Assembly: GCA_023411035.1 (NCBI GenBank) | Contig: JAEYPE010000168.1 | Span: forward strand, 1 to 14,381 | Source of the DNA: Pseudomonadota bacterium | Lineage (GTDB): Bacteria > Pseudomonadota > Alphaproteobacteria > Azospirillales > Azospirillaceae | DNA: 14,381 nucleotides | Direction: 5' to 3' | In this document: positions 6,761-14,314 of the stretch, piece by piece | How positions within the stretch are numbered: the stretch's first letter is position 1 | How the letters are laid out: the number at the start of each line of letters is the position of its first letter | Translations under genes and position numbers: made by a program | Notes under the pieces: model-generated | Seen by the model: the letters and a program-made list of their open reading frames with translations, nothing else | Databases searched by the model: none | Told to the model about the DNA's origin: nothing

Positions 6761-8290
6761 TCAGCCGGCCAGACGGTCCCAGCAGCCGTCCAGCGCGGGG
6801 GACAGCCTGTGCTTCATGATGCGCTGGCTGGGCGTGCGCTCGAACTCCTCGACCACCGCGATGTAGCGGGGGTTCTGATAGGGGGCGAGCTGTTGCCCGA
6901 GCCAGACGGACAGGGCCGGGATGTCCAGCGTGGCCCCGGCCTTCGGCTTCACGAACAGCTTGATGTCCTGCTCGCCCACGTCGGCGGCGACGCCGATGAT
7001 GGCGCAGTCCTCGACGGAGGGATGGGTGGCCGCGACATGCTCCACCTCCCAGGCCGAGACGTTCTCGCCCTTGCAGCGCACGCTGTCGGTCATCCGGCCG
7101 TGGAACAGCAGCGTTCCGTTCCCGTCCAGCGACCCCAGGTCGCCGGTGTACAGGGCGCCGTCCCTCAACGCGCGGGCCGTCGCCTCCGGGTTGCGGAAGT
7201 AGCCGGCGAAGATGGCGCCGGGCCGGTCGGTGCGGACGACGATCTCGCCGCGCTCGCCCTTCGGCACGGGCTTGCCCTCGCCGTCCAGCAGTTCCACGGT
7301 GAACCAGGGCATCGGACGGCCCACCGCGCCCACCACGTCCTCGTCGTTGCAGGTGGTGATGCTGGACGCCTCGGTCATGCCGTAGCATTCGCGGATCTGG
7401 ACGCCGAACCGCTCCTCGAACGGCGTCCAGGTTTCCTTGGGGCAGCCGCCGCCCCAGGCGATGCGCACGGGATGGTCGCGGTCGCGCGGCGAGACGGGCT
7501 GCTTCAGCAGGATTTGCAGGATGCCGCCCAGATAGTGGATGTGGGTGGCCCCATACTCCCGCACCTGATCCCAGAAGCGGCTGGCGCTGAAGCGGTCGAC
7601 CATGGCGAGCGACACGGTGCGGATCAGCGGCATGACGATCATCTGCGCGCCGCCGATGTGGTACAGCGGCTCCCACACGAACAGCACGTCGCCGTCGCGG
7701 GCGGCGGAGACGCGGGCCACCGCCTCGCCGGCCAGCCGCATCATGCGGTGGGACACCAGCACGCCCTTGGGCCGCCCGGTGGTGCCGGAGGTGTACATGA
7801 TGGCGAAGGTGTCGTCGGGGGCGGGCGGCGCCTCCTCGAAGGCGGCACCGGACTCCAGCAGGGTCTCCAGCCGCAGCGCCGCCGCCGGGTCGCCCTGGAC
7901 GATCACCGGCGTGCCGGCGGGCACCGCTCCCGTCTCCGCGATCACCGGCAGGAACTCGGCCTCGGCGATGACGGCGCCGGGCTCCGAATGCTCCAGGATG
8001 TAGCGCAGGCCCTCGCCGCGCTGCTGGGCGTTGATCGGCACCCAGACCAGCCCCGCCTTGGCGAGGCCGAACAGGGTGGACAGCACCAGCGGGCTGTTGC
8101 GCAGCATCAGCGCCACGCGGTCGCCGGGCTTCAGCCCCAGGCGCCGCAGCTCCGCCGCCATGCTGTCGGATTGGCGGTCGAGCGTGGCGAAGCTCAGCGC
8201 CTCGCCGTTGAAGCGGGCGAACAGGCGGGCGCGTCCGGTCCGGGCCGCCTGTGTGAACAGGCGGACGAACCCTTCTTCGAAATCGGACAT
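6761..8290 (-). CDS. AMP-forming acyl-CoA ligase, CaiC-like
   Basis: This is an adenylate-forming ligase that activates a carboxylic acid to its CoA thioester using ATP. It has 509 residues, similar to E. coli CaiC (517). The P-loop is YTSGTTGRPKG (166-176), the adenine motif YGMTEA (303-308), and the ribose-binding D384 is in YTGDLG. The hinge region is GRMTDSVRCKGENVSAWEVE (398-417). C-terminal K493 in RIMKHR is positioned like the adenylation lysine. General layout, including FGLAKAG..VPINA and SASRFWDQV, resembles carnitine/crotonobetaine-CoA ligase CaiC (recalled), but this does not fix the substrate; aromatic, short-chain or betaine-type acids are possible. It lies 58 bases downstream of the fused permease and is probably the last gene of that operon. 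Its acid is therefore probably the imported compound or something derived from it. Confidence 0.88.
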   Translation of the reverse strand: MSDFEEGFVRLFTQAARTGRARLFARFNGEALSFATLDRQSDSMAAELRRLGLKPGDRVALMLRNSPLVLSTLFGLAKAGLVWVPINAQQRGEGLRYILEHSEPGAVIAEAEFLPVIAETGAVPAGTPVIVQGDPAAALRLETLLESGAAFEEAPPAPDDTFAIMYTSGTTGRPKGVLVSHRMMRLAGEAVARVSAARDGDVLFVWEPLYHIGGAQMIVMPLIRTVSLAMVDRFSASRFWDQVREYGATHIHYLGGILQILLKQPVSPRDRDHPVRIAWGGGCPKETWTPFEERFGVQIRECYGMTEASSITTCNDEDVVGAVGRPMPWFTVELLDGEGKPVPKGERGEIVVRTDRPGAIFAGYFRNPEATARALRDGALYTGDLGSLDGNGTLLFHGRMTDSVRCKGENVSAWEVEHVAATHPSVEDCAIIGVAADVGEQDIKLFVKPKAGATLDIPALSVWLGQQLAPYQNPRYIAVVEEFERTPSQRIMKHRLSPALDGCWDRLAG

Positions 8291-8348
8291 GATGCGTGGT
8301 CTCGAATGCGTTTGGTCGGTTGGTTACGGCCGAAAGGGCTTGCTGCGA

Positions 8349-10118
8349 TCACCGCGCCGGACGGCGCAGCCATTCCGCCATCAGCAGCAGGGCCATCACG
8401 ATCGCGAAGACCACGACGGACACGGCGGCCAGCGTCGGGTTCAACTGAAGGATCATGTCGTCCCACATCTGCTTCGGAAGCGTGGTCTTGACGCCGCCGC
8501 TGACGAAGATCGCCACGGTCAGCTCGTCGAAGGAGGTGATGAAGGCGAACAGGAACGCCGCCACCAGACCGCCGCGGATCAGCGGCACGGTGACCAGCAT
8601 CAGCGTCTTGAAGCGGTTCGCCCCAAGCGTCGCCGCCGCCTGGTCCAGCCGCCAGTCATGCCCCTTCACCACCGCGGAAATGGCGACGAAGGCGAATGGC
8701 AGGGCCAGCACCGTATGCCCGATGATCAGGCCGAGGTCGGTGGCCACCAGCCCGATCTGGGCGAACAGGTAGAACAGCCCGACCGCGATGACGATGCGCG
8801 GCACGATCATCGGCGCCAGGAAGAAGGCGAAGATCGCCCCGCGCCAGCGGGAGGAGGAGCGGGCCAGCGCCAGCGCCGCCAGACCGGCCACCAGCGTCGC
8901 CAGGATCGCCGTGGCGAAGGCCACCGCGAAGGACCGGATCGTCGCCGACACCCAAAGGTCGGAGGTGAAATAGACCCGGAACCACTCCAGCCCATAGCCC
9001 GGCGGCGGGAAATCCAGGAAGGGCGAGGTGGTGAAGGCGATGGGCACGACGACCAGCGCCGGGGCGACCAGGAACACGATCACCGCGGCGGAATAGAGCG
9101 GCAGCAGCCGGTCCATCATCTTCGGCCCCAGCACGCGCCCCACCGGGCCGCCCAGCGACGACGACGCCTTGGCGAGCGCCGACAGCAGCTTCATCCCGGC
9201 GCCGCGCAGGCGGCCTTGCCCGCCGCCGGTCCGGCCGGAGGTCTCGCCCGACAGGGAGGACAGGCCGAACAGCCGGTCGTAGACCCAGCAGGTGACCAGC
9301 GCGGCGACCAGCATGAAGGTGGCCAGCGCGCCCGCGAAGGCCCAATTCAGCATCTCCTGGATCTGGGTGATGATGAGCTGCGCCAGCATGGTCTGCTGCG
9401 GTCCGCCAAGCAGCGCCGGCACGATGAAGAAGCCCAGCGAGGAGATGAAGGTCAGCAGCCCCGCTGCGGCCACGCCGGGCAGCGAAAGCTGGAAGTAAAC
9501 CAGCCAGAAGGCGTTGGCCGGCGGCGCGCCCAGCGTCTCCGCCGCCTGGACCAGCCGGCGGTCGATGGTGGTCATCACCGGCAGCATGGTCAGCACGGCC
9601 AGCGGCAGCATGGCGTGGACCATGCCGGCCATCACGCCGAACTCGTTGTGCAGCAGCGGCAGGGGGGGCATCCCCGTGCCGGACAGGATCTGGTTGATGA
9701 CGCCGGTCCGCCCCAGGATGACCATCCAGGCGAAGGTCTTCACCAGATAGCTGGTCCAGAAGGGCACCATCACCGCCAGGATCGCCAGCCCGCGCTGGCG
9801 CTCCGGCAACTGCGCCAGCCAGTAGGCCAGCGGATAGCCGAACAGAAGCGACAGCAGGGCGGTCAGCCCGGCGATGCGGAAAGTGCTCATCAGGACGCGG
9901 AAATAGACGTCCGTGGCGACGATGCGGGCGTAATGGTCGCCGGTCCAGGCCGAGGTTTCCAGATCCTGGACGCTGAGGCCGAGCAGCCGCAGCACCGGGA
10001 ACAGGAAGAACACCGCCAGGAAGGCGAGGCCGGGGGCGGCCAGCCACAGCGGGCCGAAGCGCAGCTTCCGCCGCGCCGTGGCGAAGGCTCCGTCATGATG
10101 CAGGGTGACGGTGCTCAT
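8349..10118 (-). CDS. Fused ABC transporter permease with two PotB/PotC-type domains in one chain
   Basis: This inner-membrane permease has 589 residues, about twice a normal PotB or PotC (about 265-285), and contains both halves. The N-terminal half (about 20-285) has a PotB-like layout and an EAA-type loop QAAETLGAPP at 191-200. The C-terminal half (about 340-585) is PotC-like, with an EAA-type loop QAAATLGANR at 493-502. FITSFDELTVAIF near residues 526-538 is typical of PotC-family proteins. The linker, about 284-340, is Gly/Ser-rich with basic residues and no stop codon. Each half has about six hydrophobic segments. The start codon overlaps the ATPase stop by four bases (ATGA), indicating translational coupling. 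With both permease halves in one gene, the transporter looks complete: binding protein, ATPase, permease. The substrate class of the PotB/PotC group includes polyamines, betaine-like and small organic cations. Confidence 0.92.
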   Translation of the reverse strand: MSTVTLHHDGAFATARRKLRFGPLWLAAPGLAFLAVFFLFPVLRLLGLSVQDLETSAWTGDHYARIVATDVYFRVLMSTFRIAGLTALLSLLFGYPLAYWLAQLPERQRGLAILAVMVPFWTSYLVKTFAWMVILGRTGVINQILSGTGMPPLPLLHNEFGVMAGMVHAMLPLAVLTMLPVMTTIDRRLVQAAETLGAPPANAFWLVYFQLSLPGVAAAGLLTFISSLGFFIVPALLGGPQQTMLAQLIITQIQEMLNWAFAGALATFMLVAALVTCWVYDRLFGLSSLSGETSGRTGGGQGRLRGAGMKLLSALAKASSSLGGPVGRVLGPKMMDRLLPLYSAAVIVFLVAPALVVVPIAFTTSPFLDFPPPGYGLEWFRVYFTSDLWVSATIRSFAVAFATAILATLVAGLAALALARSSSRWRGAIFAFFLAPMIVPRIVIAVGLFYLFAQIGLVATDLGLIIGHTVLALPFAFVAISAVVKGHDWRLDQAAATLGANRFKTLMLVTVPLIRGGLVAAFLFAFITSFDELTVAIFVSGGVKTTLPKQMWDDMILQLNPTLAAVSVVVFAIVMALLLMAEWLRRPAR

Positions 10119-11221
10119 GACACCAGAACTCCGGCTTCGGCGCGCCAGCGCACCGCGACCACCTCGCCCAGCCGCGGCGGGGCGAGGCCGCGGCGCAGGC
10201 GGACGGTGATCGTCTCCTCGCCGCCCAGCGCCACCAGCACGCGGGTTTCGGAGCCGGCATAGACGGTGTCCACCACCTCGCCCCGCACCTCGTTGTCGCC
10301 CTCGCCGTCGATGTCGAGCTGCTCGGGCCGGACCACCAGCGCGGCGCTGTCCTGGCTGTCCGGCGTGTCGGCGGACAGGCGGAAGCTGCCGTTGCCGGTG
10401 ACCAGCATGGGCGATCCGGTCCCGTCGCGCCGGACCTTCCCGCGGAAGATGTTCGACACGCCGATGAAGTCCGCGGCGAAGGCGGTCTTCGGGCGGGCGT
10501 AGATGTCGTGCGGGGTGCCGAGCTGCTCGATGCGCGCGTGGTTCATCAGGCAGATGCGGTCCGACATGGCCAGGGCTTCCTCCTGGTCATGGGTGACGTA
10601 GATGATCGTCGCGCCCGTCTCGCGGTGCAGGCGCTTGATCTCGTACTGCATGTGCTCGCGCAGCTTCTTGTCGAGCGCCCCCAGCGGCTCGTCCATCAGG
10701 ATGACCGAAGGCTGGTAGACGAAGCAGCGCGCCAGGGCGACGCGCTGCTGCTGCCCGCCGGACAGCTCCTTGGGGAAGCGCCCGGCGAGATGGCCGAGAT
10801 GGACCATCTCCAGCGCCTCCTTCACGCGCCGCTCCAGGTCCGCCGGGGCGACGCCGCGCATGCGCAGGGGAAAGCCGATGTTCTCCGCCACCGTCAGGTG
10901 CGGGAACAGGGCGTAATGCTGGAAGACGAGGCCGATGTCCCGCTTGTGCACGGGGGTGCGGGTCTCGTCCTGTCCGTCGATCAGGATGCGCCCGCCGCTG
11001 GGCTCCACCAGCCCGCAGATCATCTGCAGCAGCGTGGTCTTGCCGGAGCCGGACGGGCCGAGCAGCGTCAGGAACTCGCCCACCGGAACCTCCAGGCGGG
11101 TGGGTTCCAGAGCGGTGATGGAGCCGTACCGTTTGGTCAGGCCATCGACCAGCAGCTTCGGCTTGGCGGCGGCCCCGGCCTGGACGGGCGCTGTGCGCGC
11201 CTGTGCGAGCGGTGAGAGCAT
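10115..11221 (-). CDS. ABC transporter ATP-binding protein, PotA-like
   Basis: This is the cytosolic ATPase that powers import. It has 368 residues, typical for PotA-type proteins. Walker A is GPSGSGKT (55-62), with Q-loop Q101 in VFQHYALFPHLTV, signature LSGGQQQR (153-160), Walker B VILMDEP with D177 and E178, and switch histidine H211 in VTHDQEEA. All catalytic residues are present. The C-terminal part from about residue 240 (ADFIGVSNIFRGKV, then VVRPEQLDI) is a TOBE regulatory domain, as in polyamine and iron(III) importers. The ATG at 11221 is preceded by AAGGAG ten bases upstream. It sits 30 bases after the solute-binding protein gene, and its stop codon overlaps the permease start. Confidence 0.95.
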   Translation of the reverse strand: MLSPLAQARTAPVQAGAAAKPKLLVDGLTKRYGSITALEPTRLEVPVGEFLTLLGPSGSGKTTLLQMICGLVEPSGGRILIDGQDETRTPVHKRDIGLVFQHYALFPHLTVAENIGFPLRMRGVAPADLERRVKEALEMVHLGHLAGRFPKELSGGQQQRVALARCFVYQPSVILMDEPLGALDKKLREHMQYEIKRLHRETGATIIYVTHDQEEALAMSDRICLMNHARIEQLGTPHDIYARPKTAFAADFIGVSNIFRGKVRRDGTGSPMLVTGNGSFRLSADTPDSQDSAALVVRPEQLDIDGEGDNEVRGEVVDTVYAGSETRVLVALGGEETITVRLRRGLAPPRLGEVVAVRWRAEAGVLVS

Positions 11222-11251
11222 GGCGGCGGGTCTCCTTTCCGTCGGGGCGGC

Positions 11252-12325
11252 TTAGCCGAGAATCCAGGCGTTGAAACGCTCGTTCATCTTCGACCGGTTG
11301 GCCCCCCACCAATCCTCCTTGGCGATGGTCATCACCTTCAGATTGTCTTCATAGGTGGGCAGAGCCTGGGCGCGCTCCTTCGGGATGCTCTTGTAGGCGT
11401 CGAGGTTGGTCGGGCCGTAGGCCAGCACCTCGGTGAAGGTCGCCTGACGGGCCGGGTCGGCGCAGAACTTGATGAACTGGCGGGCGGCGTCGGCGCGCGG
11501 GTTGCCGCGCGGGATGCCCCAGCCTTCGATCGAATAGAGCCCCTGGTTCCAGCCGATCTTCACCGGGGCGCCGCCGTCGATCACCGCCTGGGCGCGGGCG
11601 TTCCACAGGGCGATCATGTCCACCTCGCCGCTCTGGATGAGCTGGCTGGACTGGGCGCCGCCGGTCCACCAGACGGCGATGTGCGGCTTGATGCGGTCCA
11701 GCGCCTTGAAGGCGCGGTCGACGTCCAGCGGATAGAGCTGGTCGAGCGGAACGCCATCGGCCAGCAGCGCCTGCTCCAGCGTGTCGATGGGGTTCTTGCG
11801 CAGCGAGCGGCGGCCCGGAAACTTCTCGACGTTCCAGAAATCGGCCCAGTTCTGCGGCGCGTTGGACGCGAACTTGTCCGTGCGGTAGCCGAGGATGGTC
11901 GAATAGACGTCGGTGCCCATCCAATGGCTGGTCAGCGAATCCGGCATCAGGCCGGGCACGTCCACCGCCGTGAAGTTCAGCGGCTCCAGCAGGTTCTGCT
12001 TCATCAGGATGTCGCGGGCCGACAGGGTCAGCGTGCAGACGTCCCAGGTGTAGGACTTGGTTTCCACGATGGCCTTGAACTGGGCGGTCGGCTCGGCCTC
12101 GCGGGCGACGTTGACGACCTTGATGCCGGTGGCCTTCTCGAACGGATCGTAGAACGCCTTGCGGAAGGCCGGGCTGTAGGGGCCGCCGGGATCGGCGACG
12201 GTGATCTGGGTCGCGGCGAAGGCCGGGCGGAGCAGCCCGGCGGGCAGGGTGGCGCCCAGCGCGACACCGGCGGCTCCCTTCATCAGGCTGCGGCGGTCCA
12301 TGGAGAAGCCGGAGGCCTTACGCAT
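11252..12325 (-). CDS. ABC transporter periplasmic solute-binding protein, PotD-type, with Tat-like signal
   Basis: This is the periplasmic receptor of the importer. It has 357 residues. The N-terminus has a twin-arginine motif, DRRSLMKG (R11, R12), a hydrophobic stretch and AFA before a likely cleavage site near residue 37, so Tat export is predicted. Mature-protein text (ITVADPGGPYSPAFRKAFYD, PFEKATGIKV, WADFWNVEKFPGRR, IALWNARAQAVIDG) fits the polyamine/PotD-like family 1 binding proteins. Trp and Tyr residues are frequent (VWWTGGAQS, LYSIEGWGIP), which could form an aromatic cage for a cationic ligand; this is inferred. The start at 12325 has AGGGAG eight bases upstream and is preferred over ATG 12301. 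It is 120 bases downstream of the crotonase gene and 30 bases upstream of the ATPase gene. Confidence 0.92.
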   Translation of the reverse strand: MRKASGFSMDRRSLMKGAAGVALGATLPAGLLRPAFAATQITVADPGGPYSPAFRKAFYDPFEKATGIKVVNVAREAEPTAQFKAIVETKSYTWDVCTLTLSARDILMKQNLLEPLNFTAVDVPGLMPDSLTSHWMGTDVYSTILGYRTDKFASNAPQNWADFWNVEKFPGRRSLRKNPIDTLEQALLADGVPLDQLYPLDVDRAFKALDRIKPHIAVWWTGGAQSSQLIQSGEVDMIALWNARAQAVIDGGAPVKIGWNQGLYSIEGWGIPRGNPRADAARQFIKFCADPARQATFTEVLAYGPTNLDAYKSIPKERAQALPTYEDNLKVMTIAKEDWWGANRSKMNERFNAWILG

Positions 12326-12445
12326 GTGAAACTCCCTGTTCTTTGGCCGGGGTGTCTCTTCTTATCCCGGCGGGTGGGCGGGCCTTGCGGCACGGTTGGG
12401 CGGTTCGTTGCGCCCCTGGAATAATGTCTGGGAATTAAGCCGCGA

Positions 12446-13216
12446 TTACGCGCGCTTCGCGGCGCGCTTGGCGAGGAACTCCTCCATCATCCGGGCCGGT
12501 TCGCCGGATGCGTAGGCCTCGCGCTGGATGCGCACCCCGGCGGCCAGGGCATCGCGGAAGCCGGCCTCGGTCATCTCGCGGAAGCGCTGCTTGTCCAGCC
12601 GCATGGCGACCGGCGGCTTGGCGGCCAGTTCCTCGGCCAGGGCCAGGGATTCCGCCATCACGCGGTCCTGCGGGACGATGCGGTTGATGAGCCCGATGCG
12701 GTGGCATTCCTCCGCGTCCATCAGCCGGCCCGACAGGGTCAGGTCGATGGTGCGGGCCAGGCCGATCATCTCCTTCATGATCCAGGGACCGGTGGTGCTG
12801 GCGATGCCGGAGTTGATTTCCGGCTGGCCCATGCGCACCCCGGCATGGCCGATGCGGAAGTCGCCCAGCAGAGCCACCTGGAAGGCGGAGCCGGCGGCGA
12901 CGCCGTTCAGCGCGACGATCAACGGCTTCGAGAGGGTGCGCATGCGGTGGTACAGCCGCTCCCACTCCGCCACCCATTCCTCGGCGCGGTCGGCATCGAA
13001 GGTCTTGGTTTCGTTCAGGTCCTGTCCGGCGCCGAAAGCGCGGTCGCCCGCCCCGGTGAGGATGATCGCGCGGACGCCGTCCTGCTCCTCGAACTGCTCA
13101 AAGGCGACGATCAGCTCGTCGCGCATCGCGGCGTTCCAGGCGTTCAGGATCTCCGGGCGGTTCAGCGTGATGATGCCGACCGGGCCCCGAACCTCGGTGA
13201 GGATGAATTTGAACAC
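12446..13216 (-). CDS. Crotonase/enoyl-CoA hydratase-isomerase family protein with atypical active site
   Basis: This crotonase-fold enzyme of 256 residues probably acts on an acyl-CoA thioester in the cytosol. The oxyanion-hole regions are visible as FGAGQDLNE (61-69) and NGVAAGSAFQVALLGDF (104-120). In rat enoyl-CoA hydratase the catalytic pair is E144 (in GGGCE) and E164 (in GQPE). The aligned residues here are Q113 (in GSAFQ) and E133 (in GQPEINSG), the same 20 residues apart, so only the second glutamate is kept. Hydration by the usual two-glutamate mechanism is doubtful; isomerase, lyase or a narrow-substrate hydratase are alternatives. The start is a GTG at 13216 with AGGAG seven bases upstream. 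An in-frame ATG at 13357 would reach into the promoter region and add non-homologous sequence. It is first in the cluster and divergent from the IclR-type gene. Confidence 0.9.
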   Translation of the reverse strand: MFKFILTEVRGPVGIITLNRPEILNAWNAAMRDELIVAFEQFEEQDGVRAIILTGAGDRAFGAGQDLNETKTFDADRAEEWVAEWERLYHRMRTLSKPLIVALNGVAAGSAFQVALLGDFRIGHAGVRMGQPEINSGIASTTGPWIMKEMIGLARTIDLTLSGRLMDAEECHRIGLINRIVPQDRVMAESLALAEELAAKPPVAMRLDKQRFREMTEAGFRDALAAGVRIQREAYASGEPARMMEEFLAKRAAKRA

Positions 13217-13223
13217 AGCTTCA

Positions 13224-13228
13224 CTCCT
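13224..13228 (-). promoter_or_regulatory. Ribosome-binding site fixing a GTG start for the crotonase gene
   Basis: The minus strand reads AGGAG, seven bases before the GTG at 13216. The crotonase homology starts at that codon (VFKFILTEVRG). This makes the GTG start far more likely than the ATG 47 codons upstream. Confidence 0.75.
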
Positions 13229-13286
13229 GTAAGCGGGTCTTCCGCGCGCCTCGCGGGCGTTCCGGCGCCCCTTCGGGCGGCGCGTC

Positions 13287-13312
13287 GTATTGCAATACAA
13301 TACTTGATATTG
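13287..13312. promoter_or_regulatory. Two overlapping inverted repeats, candidate IclR-family operator
   Basis: GTATTGCAATAC (13287-13298) is a perfect 12-bp palindrome. It shares its last base with a second inverted repeat, CAATA-5-TATTG (13298-13312). Both lie in an AT-rich island within the GC-rich 165-bp gap between the divergent crotonase and regulator genes, where IclR-family proteins typically bind to control themselves and their target operon. Promoters for both directions would overlap or adjoin this site. Confidence 0.55.
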
Positions 13313-13333
13313 AATAGCTTGGCTTGCTTTGAT
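13304..13333 (+). promoter_or_regulatory. Weak candidate sigma70 promoter for the IclR-type regulator
   Basis: TTGATA (13304-13309) and TTTGAT (13328-13333) are separated by 18 bases, each matching the consensus at four or more positions. The -35 overlaps the second inverted repeat, which would suit autoregulation. Several other AT-rich hexamers are available, so the exact promoter is uncertain. Confidence 0.3.
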
Positions 13334-13381
13334 AGACCTGTCAACGGTATCTCTCACGCACCAACTTCAGGACCGATCGCC

Positions 13382-14275
13382 ATGGCTCCGCGCCGTCCGT
13401 CTTCCCGACTGTCCGACACGGAAACCGCCGCCAGCGACGCGCCCGCTGGTGACACCCCGGTCAAGGGGGAGGGCGCCGCCCGGACGGGCGATCCCCTGAT
13501 GGTCATGTCCGTGGAAAAGGCGTTCCGTGTGCTGAACGCGTTCGATACCGCGCGCCCGGCCATGAGCCTGACCCAGATCGCCTCGATCGTCGGCCTGGAC
13601 AAAAGCGCGGCACAGCGCTTCACCCATACGTTGGAAAAGTTGGGCTATCTGCGGAAGGACCCGGAAACGAAGCGGTTTGAGCTGACGGTCAAGACGCTGG
13701 ACCTCGGCCATCACTACATGCGCGGCAACGGGCTGCTCGAACGCTCTATGCCGTACCTGATGCACCTCAGCAAAACGACCGAGGAAACCATCAACCTGAC
13801 GGAGCTGGACGACACGGAGATCGTCTTCGTCTCGCGCTTCATGAGCCGCCATGTGCTGAACACGGACGTCGTCATCGGCATGCGGATGCCGGCCTATTGC
13901 ACGGCGCCGGGCGTGGCGATGCTGTCGCGGATGCCGATGGAGGAGGTCTGCGACCGGCTCGACCGCATGGACCTGCATCCCTACACGCCGAACACCACCT
14001 GGCGGCGGGAGGACCTGCTGGCGAAGATCGAGCGGAGCGCCGGTCTCGGCTACGCCACTGCCTTCGAGGAATATTACCACGGCGACCTGTCGGTCGCGGC
14101 GGCCATCGTCAACCCGGCGGGGGCGCCTATCGGTGCCATCAACATCGCCGTTTCACGCTCCCGCTTTACCCCGCAGGAGGCGGAAGAGCGCTTCGCCCCC
14201 TTGGTCGTCGCGGCCGCCGCCTCGATCTCCACCATCGGGCGCCCGCCTCCGCCGAGAAAAAACGCACCGCGGTGA
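13382..14275 (+). CDS. IclR-family transcriptional regulator
   Basis: This DNA-binding regulator has 297 residues, slightly longer than the usual 250-280 because of a disordered N-terminus (1-38) rich in Ser, Ala, Pro and charged residues. The winged helix-turn-helix spans about 43-108: SVEKAFRVLNAFDTARPAMS, then LTQIASIVGLDKSAAQRFTH, with wing RKDPETKRFELT. The C-terminal effector domain, about 115-290, shows family text such as PYLMHLSKTTEETINLTELD, MRMPAYCTAPGVAMLS, GLGYATAFEEYYHGDLSVAA and NPAGAPIGAINIAVS. The ATG at 13382 has AGGA nine bases upstream. The gene is divergent from the crotonase-transport-ligase cluster and probably controls it in response to the imported acid or a derived intermediate. 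This role is inferred from position. IclR proteins can act as repressors or activators. Confidence 0.93.
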   Translation: MAPRRPSSRLSDTETAASDAPAGDTPVKGEGAARTGDPLMVMSVEKAFRVLNAFDTARPAMSLTQIASIVGLDKSAAQRFTHTLEKLGYLRKDPETKRFELTVKTLDLGHHYMRGNGLLERSMPYLMHLSKTTEETINLTELDDTEIVFVSRFMSRHVLNTDVVIGMRMPAYCTAPGVAMLSRMPMEEVCDRLDRMDLHPYTPNTTWRREDLLAKIERSAGLGYATAFEEYYHGDLSVAAAIVNPAGAPIGAINIAVSRSRFTPQEAEERFAPLVVAAAASISTIGRPPPPRKNAPR

Positions 14276-14285
14276 AAAAAAGCGC

Positions 14286-14314
14286 TTGCCGGGCTCGGCC
14301 AACCCGCCTATAAC
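14286..14314 (+). promoter_or_regulatory. Sigma70-like promoter pointing out of the window, stable-RNA style
   Basis: TTGCCG (14286-14291) and TATAAC (14309-14314) are separated by exactly 17 bases. The -10 matches TATAAT at five of six positions. An A-rich tract (A7 at 14275-14281 and A6 at 14257-14262) lies upstream like an UP element. The bases after the -10 are a GC-rich discriminator (CCGCCTCCCACG). This combination is typical of rRNA or tRNA operon promoters under stringent control. No gene starts before the window ends at 14381. Confidence 0.5.

Noticed and set aside
8031..10262. A 743-codon open frame on the plus strand
   Set aside because: It lies opposite the ligase and the fused permease. 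Its translation is Arg/His/Gln/Gly low-complexity text with no domain, as expected antisense to GC-rich genes with strong third-position bias.
12398..12415. Short inverted repeat GGGCG-8-CGCCC between the crotonase and binding-protein genes
   Set aside because: A 5-bp GC stem is expected by chance in DNA of this composition, and nothing else supports a regulatory role.
13217..13357. N-terminal extension of the crotonase from an ATG at 13357
   Set aside because: It would cross the AT-rich palindromic control region, add 47 non-homologous residues and ignore the good AGGAG-GTG start.
14265..14274. Palindrome CACCGCGGTG at the end of the IclR gene, followed by an A-run
   Set aside because: It has no room for a loop and is followed by A rather than T on the coding strand, so it is not a terminator for this gene.
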